A stretch of 64,000 nucleotides of DNA. It comes from Candidatus Saccharibacteria bacterium CG_4_10_14_0_2_um_filter_52_9. GTDB lineage: Bacteria; Actinomycetota; Acidimicrobiia; Acidimicrobiales; RAAP-2. Under the pieces are notes generated by a model. That model was given only the letters and a program-made list of their open reading frames with translations. It searched no databases and had not been told where the DNA came from. Shown here piece by piece: positions 50,858-59,858 of this stretch. Position numbers and translations under genes: made by a program. Position 1 is the first letter of the stretch. The number at the start of each line of letters is the position of its first letter. The stretch is from assembly GCA_903970515.1 (NCBI GenBank), contig CAJCJA010000055.1, forward strand, positions 1 through 64,000. Reading direction: 5' to 3'.

Positions 50858-51723
50858 CCGCGCCTCCGCGCGAGTGTACGGGCGAGGACGTTACTCGTAA
50901 TGAGCACACAGAGCGCACCTACTAGGAGCAACATGGCGACCGAGGCCGCCGCAGCGTTCTGGCCCGAGGAGACCAAGGAGTACACGTACGAGCTTGCAAT
51001 CTCAGTGTGGTAGGGAATGTTGTTCGAAATGAAGACCACCGAACCGTATTCACCAAGTGCGCGTGCGAAGGCGAGGCCCGTGCCGGTGAGAAGTGCGGGC
51101 ATGATGGCAGGCAACGTGATGGTGCGAAACACGTAAATGGAAGATGCGCCAAGGGTTGACGCTGCAGCTTCCGCGTCAATCGTGAGTGACTCGAGCACTG
51201 GCTCGACGGAGCGGACACTGAAAGGTAGCGTGACGAACATGATTGCGACCGTCACTCCCACCCAGGTGCCGGTGATGTTCACGTGGAATGGCGAATGCGG
51301 ACCGTACAGCGTGTAGAAGGTGATGCCCGCGACGACGGTTGGCAGCGCAAAAGGCAAATCGATAATGGCGTTCAACGCGCTTCGCCCCAAAAACCGGTCT
51401 CTCACGAGGACGTATGCGGTGGCGGTGCCCGCGACGGCGTTTAGCACCGCCGCGACGAACGAACACAGGACCGTCAATTTTATAGCGTCGAGTGCCTCGG
51501 CGCTCGTTGCCTGTGACCAGAATGCACCGAGGCCGCCCTTGAAGGCGTTATCGACTAACGCTGCGACGGGTATCAGGATCAACAAACTTAGGTAGCCAAC
51601 GACGAGCGACCTACCCGCGACGGACTTGGACGTCTCGTAACGGGGAACGCGAAGGCCCGTCCACCACGATTGTGGTGGACGGGCTAGTTCGCCGTCAGCG
51701 AGATCAGTTATCTTGACCGGCAA
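50854..51723 (-). CDS. cysT: Sulfate ABC transporter permease CysT/CysU
   Basis: A 289-aa permease with six helices, EAA loop AASTLGASSIYVFRTITLP and the GEYGSVVFISNNIP block. The only in-frame start before the first helix is TTG 51723, with GGAG just upstream, so translation would begin inside the last codons of the binding-protein gene. A perfect 12-bp hairpin then falls inside the first ~20 codons, encoding ARPPQSWWTG. This may serve as an attenuator between the abundant binding protein and the membrane subunits. Confidence 0.85.
   Translation of the reverse strand: MPVKITDLADGELARPPQSWWTGLRVPRYETSKSVAGRSLVVGYLSLLILIPVAALVDNAFKGGLGAFWSQATSAEALDAIKLTVLCSFVAAVLNAVAGTATAYVLVRDRFLGRSALNAIIDLPFALPTVVAGITFYTLYGPHSPFHVNITGTWVGVTVAIMFVTLPFSVRSVEPVLESLTIDAEAAASTLGASSIYVFRTITLPAIMPALLTGTGLAFARALGEYGSVVFISNNIPYHTEIASSYVYSLVSSGQNAAAASVAMLLLVGALCVLITSNVLARTLARRRG
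51656..51683 (-). terminator. Perfect hairpin inside the 5' end of cysT, possible attenuator
   Basis: CCCGTCCACCAC at 51656-51667 pairs exactly with 51672-51683 around a four-base loop, about 20 bases after the binding-protein stop. No U-run follows. It lies within the cysT reading frame if the TTG start is right. Confidence 0.5.
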
Positions 51724-52813
51724 ATTGCTCCAGGTATGTCACGATTCCCTCGTTGGGGTGAATGGAGTCATTCGGAGGGAACGTCACGCTGCTGCCGAAG
51801 AACTCAGGATCAATGACGGGCCACCCTCCGCTGTTGATGGTGGAAATCGTCTGCAAGTCGGTGGACTTCTTGAATGCCGCGAAGGACGACTTGGTGGCAT
51901 TCCACACCGAGGTGAGCACTGAGCGGTATCCAAGTTTCGCGAGCACCGTTTGACCAGCGCTCGAGAAGAGATACTGATAGAACGCCACTGCCGCAGGCTT
52001 CGCCAGACCAGTGTTCGTCAAGGCGATCGGATTTTCGATCAACAGCGTCTGCGGCGGTACAACCACGGTGATGGCATCACCAGCGGCGACAGCTCCGAGC
52101 GCGTCATCTTCGTAGTCCAACAAGACGTCACCGGTGCCCGCCAAGAAAGTCGATAGCGCCGTTGAACCACTGGGTGGTTCAGCGACAATGTGTTCGATCA
52201 CCGACTTCAAGTAATTCTGATCTTGATTGGGAGTGTGTCCGAGAGCCTTCCACGCGGCGTACGCAGCGAGCAGGTCCCACTTCGCACTGCCTGACGTCTC
52301 GGGGTTAGGCGTGACGAGACGAATGCCCTTCCTCGTGAGGTCGCTCCACTGCTTAATGCCGAGTGGATTGCCTTTTCGAACGATGAAAACGACGGTGGAA
52401 TCGGTAACAATGCCCGGCGTCTTGTACACCGTCTGGGTCGCGGGATTCACGCCGCCAATCGTGTCTTCCTGGTTCTCCCACGTGGCGGGAATGTAGCCAG
52501 CAGTGGCGTCGGATTCCTCGTCTGAGTAATACGAGAGATTGACCACGTCGGCAGGGATGCCCTTGGCGACGTTGTTCGCCTCGGTGCCTGAGGCACCGAA
52601 AGTGTTCGTAAAGGTGACGCCCGACCCGGCTGATGTCGCTTGAAACGCCTTTTCGAGGGCCGTGTAGGCCGGACCCACGACGGAGTAACCCACCACATTG
52701 ACGATTGTCGCCTGGGTGCTCGCCGAAGCCGGTACGGCTACGACGGCAATCGTCGTCGCCCCGGCGATGCCAAGTGCCGCTAGTCGGACAAGTTTTGGCG
52801 TCCGTAATCTCAT
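51704..52813 (-). CDS. Sulfate/thiosulfate-binding protein (extracellular)
   Basis: A 369-aa periplasmic-type binding protein of the ABC sulfate importer. The signal peptide (MRLRTPKLVRLAALGIAG, then VAVPASAS) has no lipobox Cys. The mature part has NVVGYSVVGPAYTALEKAFQ, the ADVVNLSY substrate site, the FIVRKGNPLGIKQWSDL segment and NPETSGSAKW, all typical of Sbp/CysP. ATG 52813 is favoured, with an AAAGAG ribosome site; a GTG at 52834 is less likely. First gene of the sulfate operon. Confidence 0.9.
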   Translation of the reverse strand: MRLRTPKLVRLAALGIAGATTIAVVAVPASASTQATIVNVVGYSVVGPAYTALEKAFQATSAGSGVTFTNTFGASGTEANNVAKGIPADVVNLSYYSDEESDATAGYIPATWENQEDTIGGVNPATQTVYKTPGIVTDSTVVFIVRKGNPLGIKQWSDLTRKGIRLVTPNPETSGSAKWDLLAAYAAWKALGHTPNQDQNYLKSVIEHIVAEPPSGSTALSTFLAGTGDVLLDYEDDALGAVAAGDAITVVVPPQTLLIENPIALTNTGLAKPAAVAFYQYLFSSAGQTVLAKLGYRSVLTSVWNATKSSFAAFKKSTDLQTISTINSGGWPVIDPEFFGSSVTFPPNDSIHPNEGIVTYLEQFAGQDN

Positions 52814-52915
52814 GAAAATGCTCTCTTTCTCCACTATTTCTAGTTATCGGATGGGAATAGTGAACTAGGTTAGCGGCGAGACGTCGACGAGTCAAGTTTT
52901 TAGATTGTGAATTGC

Positions 52916-53232
52916 TTACATTTGCGTTTCGGAGTGGCGGACTCTTCCCGGACTCTCGATCGTCGTTTCGAGCTTTTCGCCATTCATTAGGAATACTGGT
53001 GATGTCCGCCCTGCCCAACACCATCGGGACTGCTCGTGGAAACGATGTCATCTGGGAAGACTTCGACCACGGAGAATAGATACGAAATCAGCTCGGCGAC
53101 ACCAAAGACCGTGTCGCTCGTGCTCGTGCTTTGCATGACCACGCCATTGAAAGAACACAAAATCCTGAGATCATTTGGATTCGCAATCTCGTCGGCACCC
53201 GTCGAGAACGAGCGTGGCTCTTCCGTGGAGAT
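52916..53232 (-). pseudogene. Remnant of a fumarylacetoacetate-hydrolase-family gene
   Basis: On the minus strand the frame reads GADEIANPNDLRI, then NGVVMQSTSTSDTVFGVAEL, ISYL, VFPDDIVSTSSPDGVGQG and HHQY, closely following the C-terminal half of FAA-hydrolase enzymes (NGxxMQ, F-x-V-A-x-L-I-x-Y-L, PGDVISTGTPxGVG). After HHQY the frame meets a stop, but restoring one T continues as FLMNGEKLETTIESPG to a TAA at 52916, which is again the family C-terminus. Upstream of about 53232 the family sequence is lost and a stop interrupts the frame. The catalytic N-terminal part is missing, so this is a decayed fragment. Confidence 0.65.
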
Positions 53233-53508
53233 TCGCCAAACGCATAATTCTTCCAACGTTCAGTGTTTCCCAACACGACGTGTCGAGTAATTCTGGAACG
53301 GGCGAAAGAAGTCGAAATATTCCGCCACATGATTGGTGGGGATTGTCGGTCGCACGAGCCAAAGAGGTTGGCTCACTCCCCTTTTCGGTCGTGTTGTTAG
53401 TAGAATTTCTTCGAAGGTCGGGGTGAGAGCCGACGTTCGTGCGTGGAGTGCACCACGAAACGAGAAATGCCTGGAGAGGGTGAATCCAACTTTTCGTTGG
53501 AGACTGTC
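53233..53508. other. Gap between pseudogene and flavoprotein gene
   Basis: About 275 bases with several short open frames but no recognisable protein. A TAGAAT box at 53401-53406 may be a -10 for the flavoprotein. The sequence is lower in GC than the neighbouring genes, consistent with the decay seen in the adjoining pseudogene. Confidence 0.5.
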
Positions 53509-54918
53509 ATGCAGAAGGATCCCTTCGTCTTACGCCACCTCGCGGAACTCACACCAGAATTATGGTGGCTCGATGAGGACCCGCTGGAGCCTGCGTATCA
53601 GCCTGCGTTAATTGGCGATGTCGGCGCAGACCTCTGTGTCGTCGGCGCGGGTTATACCGGATTGTGGACTGCCCTTCTCGCAAAGGAACGTGACCCCGAA
53701 CGTCACGTGGTGGTAATCGAGCAATACGAAACGGGTGCGGGCGCCTCAGGTCGCAATGGTGGATTCTGCTCGTCGTCGTTGACACACGGCTTTCGCAACG
53801 GCATGCGTCGTTTTTCGAGCGAGATGCCCATCATTGAGCGTTTGGGACGCGAGAACCTTGACGAGATCGAAAAAACGATTGAGCGCTACGCGATTGAATG
53901 CGACTGGGAGCGCACCGGCGAGTTACAGGTCGCCATCGCCCCTTGGCAGTTCGCGTCAATGCCGGAGGAAGCGCGACTGCGCAACGAGATGGGCGACCAC
54001 GTCGAAGTGCTTGACCGTGATCAGGTACGAGCACGAATCCATTCGCCGCTCTACGAAGGTGCGCTCTTTGACGCCGATGGCACCGCCATGGTGGATCCCG
54101 CACGACTCGTGTGGGGACTCGAAAGGGCGTGTCTCGCACTTGGGGTGACGATCTACGAGAATTCGAAAGTCGATTGGCTCGAGGACGTCGATGATGCGGT
54201 GCGTGTTCACGCACCCTATGGTGCCGTCACCGCGGCGCGAGTGGCGCTCGCGACGAACGTGTTCCCCTCGCTCGTGCGAAAAGCCCGCAAGTACGTGGTA
54301 CCGGTCTTCGACTACGAGATCGTCACCGAACCATTGAGCGATGAACAGCTCGCGAGCATCGGATGGTCAGGGCGTGAGGGCGTTGCGGACGCGGGCAACC
54401 AATTCCATTACTACCGACTCACCCAGGATCGTTGCATCCTTTGGGGTGGCTATGACGCGATCTACAACTTTCGTGGAAAGGTGCAGCGCAATTACGAGTT
54501 CAACGCCGAAACCTACGCCACGCTGGCGAGCCACTTTCTAAAGACGTTTCCGCAACTGGCGGGTATCAAGTTCACCCACGCCTGGGGTGGGGCAATCGAC
54601 ACGTGCACGAGATTCTCGCCGTTCTGGGGATCAGCGCACCGGGGAAAAGTCGCCTACGTCCTCGGATTCACTGGATTCGGCGTCGCCTCGACCCGCTTTG
54701 GCGCCGCGACAATGTTGGACCTTCTTGATGGACTTGACACCGAACGTACGCGTTTGCGAATGGTGCAAAAAAAACCACTGCCGTTTCCTCCTGAGCCGTT
54801 GCGCTGGATCTTCATCCGCTTCACGCAGTGGTCCATAAAGCGCGCTGACGAACGCGAAGGCAAGCGAAACGTATGGCTGCGCCTGCTCGACGCGATTGGA
54901 TTGGGTTTTGATTCGTGA
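53509..54918 (+). CDS. FAD-dependent amine oxidoreductase (PuuB/DAO family)
   Basis: A 469-aa flavoenzyme of the DAO superfamily. The N-terminal region with ELTPELWWLDEDP precedes the FAD motif VVGAGYTGLWTALLAKE (about residue 44) and GASGRNGGFCSSS, the arrangement of gamma-glutamylputrescine oxidase and related enzymes. Late motifs include FTHAWGGAIDTCTRFSPFWG and GFTGFGVASTRFGA. Substrates may be gamma-glutamylputrescine or another amine. ATG 53509 is chosen, with GGAG seven bases before. It stands alone and shares a bidirectional terminator with acs. Confidence 0.85.
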   Translation: MQKDPFVLRHLAELTPELWWLDEDPLEPAYQPALIGDVGADLCVVGAGYTGLWTALLAKERDPERHVVVIEQYETGAGASGRNGGFCSSSLTHGFRNGMRRFSSEMPIIERLGRENLDEIEKTIERYAIECDWERTGELQVAIAPWQFASMPEEARLRNEMGDHVEVLDRDQVRARIHSPLYEGALFDADGTAMVDPARLVWGLERACLALGVTIYENSKVDWLEDVDDAVRVHAPYGAVTAARVALATNVFPSLVRKARKYVVPVFDYEIVTEPLSDEQLASIGWSGREGVADAGNQFHYYRLTQDRCILWGGYDAIYNFRGKVQRNYEFNAETYATLASHFLKTFPQLAGIKFTHAWGGAIDTCTRFSPFWGSAHRGKVAYVLGFTGFGVASTRFGAATMLDLLDGLDTERTRLRMVQKKPLPFPPEPLRWIFIRFTQWSIKRADEREGKRNVWLRLLDAIGLGFDS

Positions 54919-54923
54919 GACAA

Positions 54924-54954
54924 CGATGCCCCCGGCACCTCGCCGGGGGCATCG
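54924..54954. terminator. Bidirectional terminator between flavoprotein and acs
   Basis: CGATGCCCCCGGC at 54924-54936 pairs perfectly (13 bp) with 54942-54954 across a five-base loop, six bases after the flavoprotein stop and ten before the acs stop. It can serve both convergent genes. Confidence 0.75.
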
Positions 54955-54963
54955 CTTCAGTTT

Positions 54964-56928
54964 CTAGTCGCTGTCGTCCGAACCCATCAGGCCCGAGATC
55001 ATGTTGACAACCGTCGGGTCCATCAACGTCGTGACGTCGCCCAATTGACGATTCTCCGCGACGTCACGCAATAAACGTCGCATAATCTTGCCCGATCGGG
55101 TCTTGGGCAGCTCGGGCGTCAAAATAATCTGGCGCGGTCGCGCTATCGGGCTGATCACCTTCGAGACGTGCTGTCGCAGTTCCTCAATTATTGGCGCCTG
55201 GTCCTTCATCTGCTCGTCCGCCGACAACTTCAGCGTCACGAACGCGACGATGGCTTGGCCGGTGAGGTCGTCGCTGGCACCCACGACCGCCGCCTCGGCG
55301 ACAGCGGGGTGGCCGACCAGCGCGTGCTCCACTTCGGTCGTAGAAAGACGGTGGCCAGAAATGTTCATTACGTCGTCCACGCGACCAAGCAACCAGATGT
55401 CGCCGTCGTCGTCGCGCTTGGCACCGTCGCCGGCGAAGTACTTGCCAGGGAAGCGAGACCAGTACGTCTCTTTGAATCGCTCCGGGTCACCGTAAATCCC
55501 ACGCGTCATCGAGGGCCACGGCTGGGTGATGACGAGGTAGCCACCCTCACCGTTACCAACGGAGTTGCCTTCGTTGTCGACGACGTCGATCGAGATTCCG
55601 GGGAACGCGCGCATCGCGGCGCCCGGCTTCGTTGCCGTGATGCCCGGCAGCGGCGTCGCCATGATGGCGCCCGTTTCGGTCTGCCACCAGGTGTCGACGA
55701 TCGGGCACGTGCCCGCGCCGATGTTGTCTCGGTACCAAATCCACGCTTCAGGGTTGATGGGCTCGCCCACCGTCCCGAGCAATCGCAGACTCGAAAGGTC
55801 GTGACTCTTCGGGAACTCCTCGCCCCATTTCATGAGGGTGCGGATCGTGGTGGGCGCCGTGTAGAGAATCGTCGCCTTGTACTGTTCGATGATCTTCCAC
55901 CAACGGTCCTTACCGCCCGAGTCCGGCAGTCCTTCGTACATGATCTGGGTCACGCCGTTGATGAGCGGGCCGTAGACAATGTAACTGTGTCCGGTAATCC
56001 ATCCGATGTCCGCCGCCGTCCAGCAGACGTCCGTGTCCGCCTTGACGTCAAAGATGTTGTAGTGCGTGGTCGCCACTTGCGTGAGGTACCCCGCCGTCGT
56101 GTGAAAGATGCCCTTGGGCTTGGCAGTCGTACCCGAGGTGTACATGATGAACATCGTGTGTTCGGCCGGGAAATACTCGGGCGCGTGCTCGGTCTTTTGC
56201 TTGGCGACGATTTCGTGCCACCAATGGTCGCGACCGGCGGTCCATTCGACGTCGCCACCCGTGCGCTTGACGACTAACACGGCCTTTACGTTGGGGCACG
56301 ACTTGAGCGCTTCGTCGACCGCTGGCTTCAGCGGGGCCGCAGTACCGCGGCGAAAAGCGCCGTCGGCGGTGACGACGAACTGACAATCGGAGTCCAAAAT
56401 GCGGCTCGACAACGCGTCGGCGGAGAATCCTCCAAACACGACCGAGTGCACGGCACCCAAGCGAACGATGGCGAGCATCGCAACCACCGCTTCGGGAATC
56501 ATTGGCATATAGACCGCCACACGGTCGCCCTTCTTCACACCAAGTTCGGTCAGCGCATTGGCGGCTTGCGCCACCAGCTTCTGCAGGTCCGCGTACGTGA
56601 TCGTCCGGGATTCGCCTTCGGCGTCGGCGACCCAGTGGAAGGCGACCTTGTCACCTTTGCCCGCGTCAACGTGGCGGTCGACGCAGTTCACGCTCGCGTT
56701 AAGTTCGCCATCGCTGAACCACTTCGCGAAGGGGATGTCCCACTCCAGCGTCTTCGTTGGCTTCTTGTGCCATACCAATCGATCAGCTTGCTGGCGCCAC
56801 CACGCGACGGGGTCGGCGTCGGCTTCGACGTAGATCGATGGTTGCGCGTTGGCTTGCTTCGCGAACGCGGCGCTCGGAGGGAAACTTCGCGTCTCTTCCA
56901 ACCAAGCTTCAAGTTTTGCTTCCGTCAT
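54964..56928 (-). CDS. acs: Acetyl-CoA synthetase
   Basis: A 654-aa AMP-forming enzyme making acetyl-CoA from acetate. Motifs include YTSGTTAKPKGIFHTT, GWITGHSYIVYGPL, the DTWWQTETG acetate pocket with its Trp, and the C-terminal PKTRSGKIMRRLLR whose Lys is the usual target of regulatory acetylation. ATG 56928 (MTEAKL) is preceded by a GGGGG ribosome site; an upstream ATG at 56940 is possible. The acetate transporter gene just upstream on the same strand suggests joint acetate uptake and activation. Confidence 0.96.
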   Translation of the reverse strand: MTEAKLEAWLEETRSFPPSAAFAKQANAQPSIYVEADADPVAWWRQQADRLVWHKKPTKTLEWDIPFAKWFSDGELNASVNCVDRHVDAGKGDKVAFHWVADAEGESRTITYADLQKLVAQAANALTELGVKKGDRVAVYMPMIPEAVVAMLAIVRLGAVHSVVFGGFSADALSSRILDSDCQFVVTADGAFRRGTAAPLKPAVDEALKSCPNVKAVLVVKRTGGDVEWTAGRDHWWHEIVAKQKTEHAPEYFPAEHTMFIMYTSGTTAKPKGIFHTTAGYLTQVATTHYNIFDVKADTDVCWTAADIGWITGHSYIVYGPLINGVTQIMYEGLPDSGGKDRWWKIIEQYKATILYTAPTTIRTLMKWGEEFPKSHDLSSLRLLGTVGEPINPEAWIWYRDNIGAGTCPIVDTWWQTETGAIMATPLPGITATKPGAAMRAFPGISIDVVDNEGNSVGNGEGGYLVITQPWPSMTRGIYGDPERFKETYWSRFPGKYFAGDGAKRDDDGDIWLLGRVDDVMNISGHRLSTTEVEHALVGHPAVAEAAVVGASDDLTGQAIVAFVTLKLSADEQMKDQAPIIEELRQHVSKVISPIARPRQIILTPELPKTRSGKIMRRLLRDVAENRQLGDVTTLMDPTVVNMISGLMGSDDSD

Positions 56929-57000
56929 AATTGCCCCCATGCTCGTACGTCATCACGGCACGCGCCCCGACGACGAAATACTTTTGTTGCTTCATCCCCC

Positions 57001-57016
57001 GTGACCTTGAGGTCAC
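57001..57016. promoter_or_regulatory. Palindrome upstream of acs, possible operator
   Basis: GTGACCT at 57001-57007 and AGGTCAC at 57010-57016 form a perfect 7-bp inverted repeat with a two-base centre, 73 bases before the acs ATG. It could bind a dimeric regulator; which one is unknown. Confidence 0.4.
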
Positions 57017-57053
57017 ACCTCTAATCGAGAGTACTTTCACTTTGCCCCAAAAC

Positions 57054-57093
57054 GCCAACAGCGCCCTTGCGGTTAGGCAGGGGCGCTGTTGGC
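57054..57093 (-). terminator. Intrinsic terminator after the acetate transporter gene
   Basis: GCCAACAGCGCCC at 57054-57066 pairs with 57081-57093 (13 bp). On the minus strand a TTTT run follows, so it should end satP transcription before acs. A TTTT run is present on the plus side as well. Confidence 0.75.
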
Positions 57094-57129
57094 TTTTGGG
57101 TCCGAGGTTAAGACACCATTGTGTCTATG

Positions 57130-57693
57130 TTAGCCTCGCGGGCCCACTGGCAACACAACTCGCTTGTGCGTGTCGTTAATGACACCGGCCGCCGAGGCGT
57201 ACCACGCGAGTGCCGCGGTCACGAGGCCGAGCCAACCACCAATCTTGACCATGTCCGCATTGCCGCCACCCCATCGACCAATGGTCAAGAAGATGAAGGT
57301 CAACGTCAGGGCCACGAACACGCTCAGCACTGCGCTGCTGGTGCGCAGCGCCGCGACGGTCATGTACGCCGTGAAGATTGTCCAACCCAGCAAGTAAATC
57401 GCTACGGAGTCCGTACCCAATGGTGCCGGTCCACCGTGGATGAGCAGCCAAAGGCCAATCCAGAACGCGCCGTACGAGGTGAACGCCAAAGCACCAAAGG
57501 TGTTCTTGCGTACAAATTCCCACATACCGGCGAGAAGCTGGGCAGTGCCGCCGTAGATGAGTGCCAAGGCAAGGGCCGCGGCCACACCAGATCCACTCCA
57601 CAAGTTGGCGTTCGCACTGCTCAGACAAAACGTCGTCATAGCGAATGCTGCAAGCCCTAACGGACCGGGATCCGCAATACTGTGTTCAGGCAT
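57130..57693 (-). CDS. satP: Acetate/succinate transporter, GPR1/FUN34/YaaH family
   Basis: A 187-aa membrane protein with six predicted helices. The signature at the N-terminus reads ADPGPLGLAAFAMTTF (NPAPLGL in E. coli), and further helices carry IYGGTAQLLAGMWEF and FTSYGAFWIGLW, the conserved channel motifs. It moves acetate with protons. A GGGGGGA ribosome site precedes ATG 57693. It is close to acs but separated by a terminator, and a CRP-type palindrome lies about 100 bases upstream. Confidence 0.92.
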   Translation of the reverse strand: MPEHSIADPGPLGLAAFAMTTFCLSSANANLWSGSGVAAALALALIYGGTAQLLAGMWEFVRKNTFGALAFTSYGAFWIGLWLLIHGGPAPLGTDSVAIYLLGWTIFTAYMTVAALRTSSAVLSVFVALTLTFIFLTIGRWGGGNADMVKIGGWLGLVTAALAWYASAAGVINDTHKRVVLPVGPRG

Positions 57694-57796
57694 TTAAGTC
57701 CCCCCAATAAGGATTAATTCGAGCCGCCGGCTTGGCGACCCAGTAAAGATTTAACACCTCCGTAATGTGGCGTGCTGGCATGGTAGGTGACTGATT

Positions 57797-57812
57797 TGTG
57801 AAAATTTTCACA
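57797..57812. promoter_or_regulatory. CRP/GlxR-type palindrome upstream of satP
   Basis: TGTGAAAATTTTCACA is a perfect 16-bp palindrome of the form TGTGA-N6-TCACA, the classical binding pattern of CRP-family regulators. It lies 104 bases before the satP ATG, a position suited to activation from upstream. Confidence 0.55.
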
Positions 57813-57855
57813 GAATCGAAGTTCTACCGAGCGGTAACTCGCGCGCCGACTGCAA

Positions 57856-57884
57856 GAAAAAACCTAAGCCATTCCTCAGCAATC
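57856..57884 (-). terminator. Possible intrinsic terminator of the trp operon
   Basis: On the minus strand just after trpA, CTGAG and CTTAG can form a short stem (one G-U pair) followed within a base or two by six T residues. The stem is weak, so efficiency is uncertain. Confidence 0.4.
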
Positions 57885-57894
57885 GAAGAGATGT

Positions 57895-58680
57895 TCAGGC
57901 CGAGACGGGTGCAATGTCAATCGCTCGACGGAATGAACCTATGAAGTCCTCGATCGCGTGCACGTCGCCGCCATCGAGAATCAATTGCACGAGCGCAGTA
58001 CCCACAATCACTCCGTCGCTCACCATTGACGCCTCGCGCGCTTGCTCGGGCGTACCGATTCCTATGCCTACATACACGGGGACGTCCGAGATCGCTCGCA
58101 CCTCGCCTACGACGCGTTTCGCGTCACCTTCATCGGCGGCGCGTCCCGTCACGGCCATGCGCGCCGAGGCGTAACAGAATCCTTCGCTCGCAGGCGCGAG
58201 GAGCGCCACCCGATCTGGTGTTGACGACGGGGCAACGATGAACACGTTTGCGAGGTCGTGCGCATCACATGCGACACGCCAGTCACTTGATTCCTCAATC
58301 GTCAAGTCCGGCACGATCGCTCCGCTCAATCCGCTGGCGGCGATCTTTCCCGCCGCTCGTTCAAGACCGTAGTGAAAGAAGATGTTGTAGTACGTCATCG
58401 CGACGAGTGGAACGTGGGTGGAGAGTGAGCTCAAGTCCTTGCACACCGAGTCGAGCGTCGTACCCGCTTCGAGCGATCGAAGCACACCTTCTTGAATCAC
58501 GACACCATCGATCATGGGGTCCGAGAATGGCACGCCGATCTCGACCGCGTCCGCACCGGCGAGAACCGCCGCCTCGACGTGTTGGATCCAATCGGGCGTC
58601 AAGCCCGCCACGAAATACGGGACGAGCGCCTTGCGACCCGAGGACCGCAGCGCACGTAGTTGCTGCTCGAGGTGTTTCAT
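57895..58680 (-). CDS. trpA: Tryptophan synthase alpha subunit
   Basis: A 261-aa TIM-barrel enzyme cleaving indole-3-glycerol phosphate to indole. Catalytic Glu lies in [16 protein letters not shown] and Asp in [12 protein letters not shown]. The open frame continues far upstream, but ATG 58680 is the family start and overlaps the trpB stop (ATGA). The operon order is trpC-trpF-trpB-trpA. Confidence 0.95.
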   Translation of the reverse strand: MKHLEQQLRALRSSGRKALVPYFVAGLTPDWIQHVEAAVLAGADAVEIGVPFSDPMIDGVVIQEGVLRSLEAGTTLDSVCKDLSSLSTHVPLVAMTYYNIFFHYGLERAAGKIAASGLSGAIVPDLTIEESSDWRVACDAHDLANVFIVAPSSTPDRVALLAPASEGFCYASARMAVTGRAADEGDAKRVVGEVRAISDVPVYVGIGIGTPEQAREASMVSDGVIVGTALVQLILDGGDVHAIEDFIGSFRRAIDIAPVSA

Positions 58681-59858
58681 CCCTCGGCTCGTAGGATCTC
58701 TCGCACCTGGGCGACATCCTTGTCGCCGCGTCCCGAGAGATTCAACAGCACCTTCGAGCCTTTCGGAATGGCGCCTCCCGCTTCCTTCATTATCCACGCC
58801 ACGGCGTGGGCCGTTTCGAGCGCGGGAATGATGCCCTCCAATTCGCTCAACACTTTGAGCGCACCAAGCACCTCGTCGTCGCCAATCGCTTGATATTCGG
58901 CGCGTCCTGATGTCGCGAGGAACGCGTGTTCTGGACCGATGCCTGGATAGTCGAGTCCCGCGGAAATCGAGTGCGCCTCTTCGATTTGCCCAAATTCGTC
59001 CTGGATGAGCAGCGACTTCATGCCGTGCAGCACGCCCGGGGAACCCATCCCCACCGCACTTCCTCCGGCCGCCTCGACGCCCACCAATCGCGCTGAGGTA
59101 TTGGCGAATCCGGCGAACACGCCCGCAGCGTTGGACCCCCCTCCCACGCACGCCACCACCAGGTCGGGCGTGCCCACGCCCATGTCGTGGAGTTGCGCTG
59201 AGGCTTCGATGCCAATGATCGATTGCAGTTCTCGAACCATCCACGGAAAAGGGTGTGGACCCATCACCGAACCCAAGCAGTAGTGCGTATCGTTCACACA
59301 ACTCACCCACTCGCGCATCGCCTCGTTCACCGCATCCTTGAGGGTTCGGCTTCCCGAGGTGACCGGCACGACGGTCGCACCCAAGAGTTCCATTCGAAAA
59401 ACGTTGAGTACTTGACGTTTCGTGTCGACTTCACCCATGTAGACCGTGCACTCGAGACCGAAGCGCGCCGCCGCCGTAGCGGTCGCGACGCCGTGCTGCC
59501 CCGCCCCAGTCTCGGCGATCACGCGGGTCTTACCCATCCTCTTGGTGAGCAGCGTCTGTCCCACGACGTTATTGATCTTGTGCGAGCCCGTATGCGCCAG
59601 ATCCTCTCGTTTGGCGTAGAGCTCGAGTCCGAGTCGTTCGGAGAGCCGTGGCAGCGGGGTCACGGGTGTAGGTCGCCCCCCAAACTCTTTGAGGACTGTT
59701 CGGTACTCGTGTTGGAAAGCGGCATCCGCCCAGGCATCGCGAAACGCGCTTTCTAGTTCGAGGCACGCCGGCATCAACGCCTCGGGCACGAAACGTCCGC
59801 CGAACTCGCCGAAGTGGCCACGCGCGTCAGGCGAGGACATGAATGACGATTCGCTCAC
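58677..59858 (-). CDS. trpB: Tryptophan synthase beta subunit
   Basis: A 393-aa pyridoxal-phosphate enzyme joining indole and serine. K94 in HTGSHKINN is the cofactor lysine; GRFVPEALM near the start, [13 protein letters not shown] and the [10 protein letters not shown] phosphate loop are typical of TrpB1. It begins with GTG overlapping the trpF stop (GTGA) and ends overlapping trpA. Confidence 0.96.
   Translation of the reverse strand: MSESSFMSSPDARGHFGEFGGRFVPEALMPACLELESAFRDAWADAAFQHEYRTVLKEFGGRPTPVTPLPRLSERLGLELYAKREDLAHTGSHKINNVVGQTLLTKRMGKTRVIAETGAGQHGVATATAAARFGLECTVYMGEVDTKRQVLNVFRMELLGATVVPVTSGSRTLKDAVNEAMREWVSCVNDTHYCLGSVMGPHPFPWMVRELQSIIGIEASAQLHDMGVGTPDLVVACVGGGSNAAGVFAGFANTSARLVGVEAAGGSAVGMGSPGVLHGMKSLLIQDEFGQIEEAHSISAGLDYPGIGPEHAFLATSGRAEYQAIGDDEVLGALKVLSELEGIIPALETAHAVAWIMKEAGGAIPKGSKVLLNLSGRGDKDVAQVREILRAEG

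Noticed and set aside
55168-56277. A 369-codon plus-strand frame
   Set aside because: Antisense to acs and Arg/Val-rich without any recognisable domain.
58681-59310. Upstream extension of the trpA frame
   Set aside because: It runs through trpB in another frame; the family N-terminus and the ATGA overlap fix trpA at 58680.
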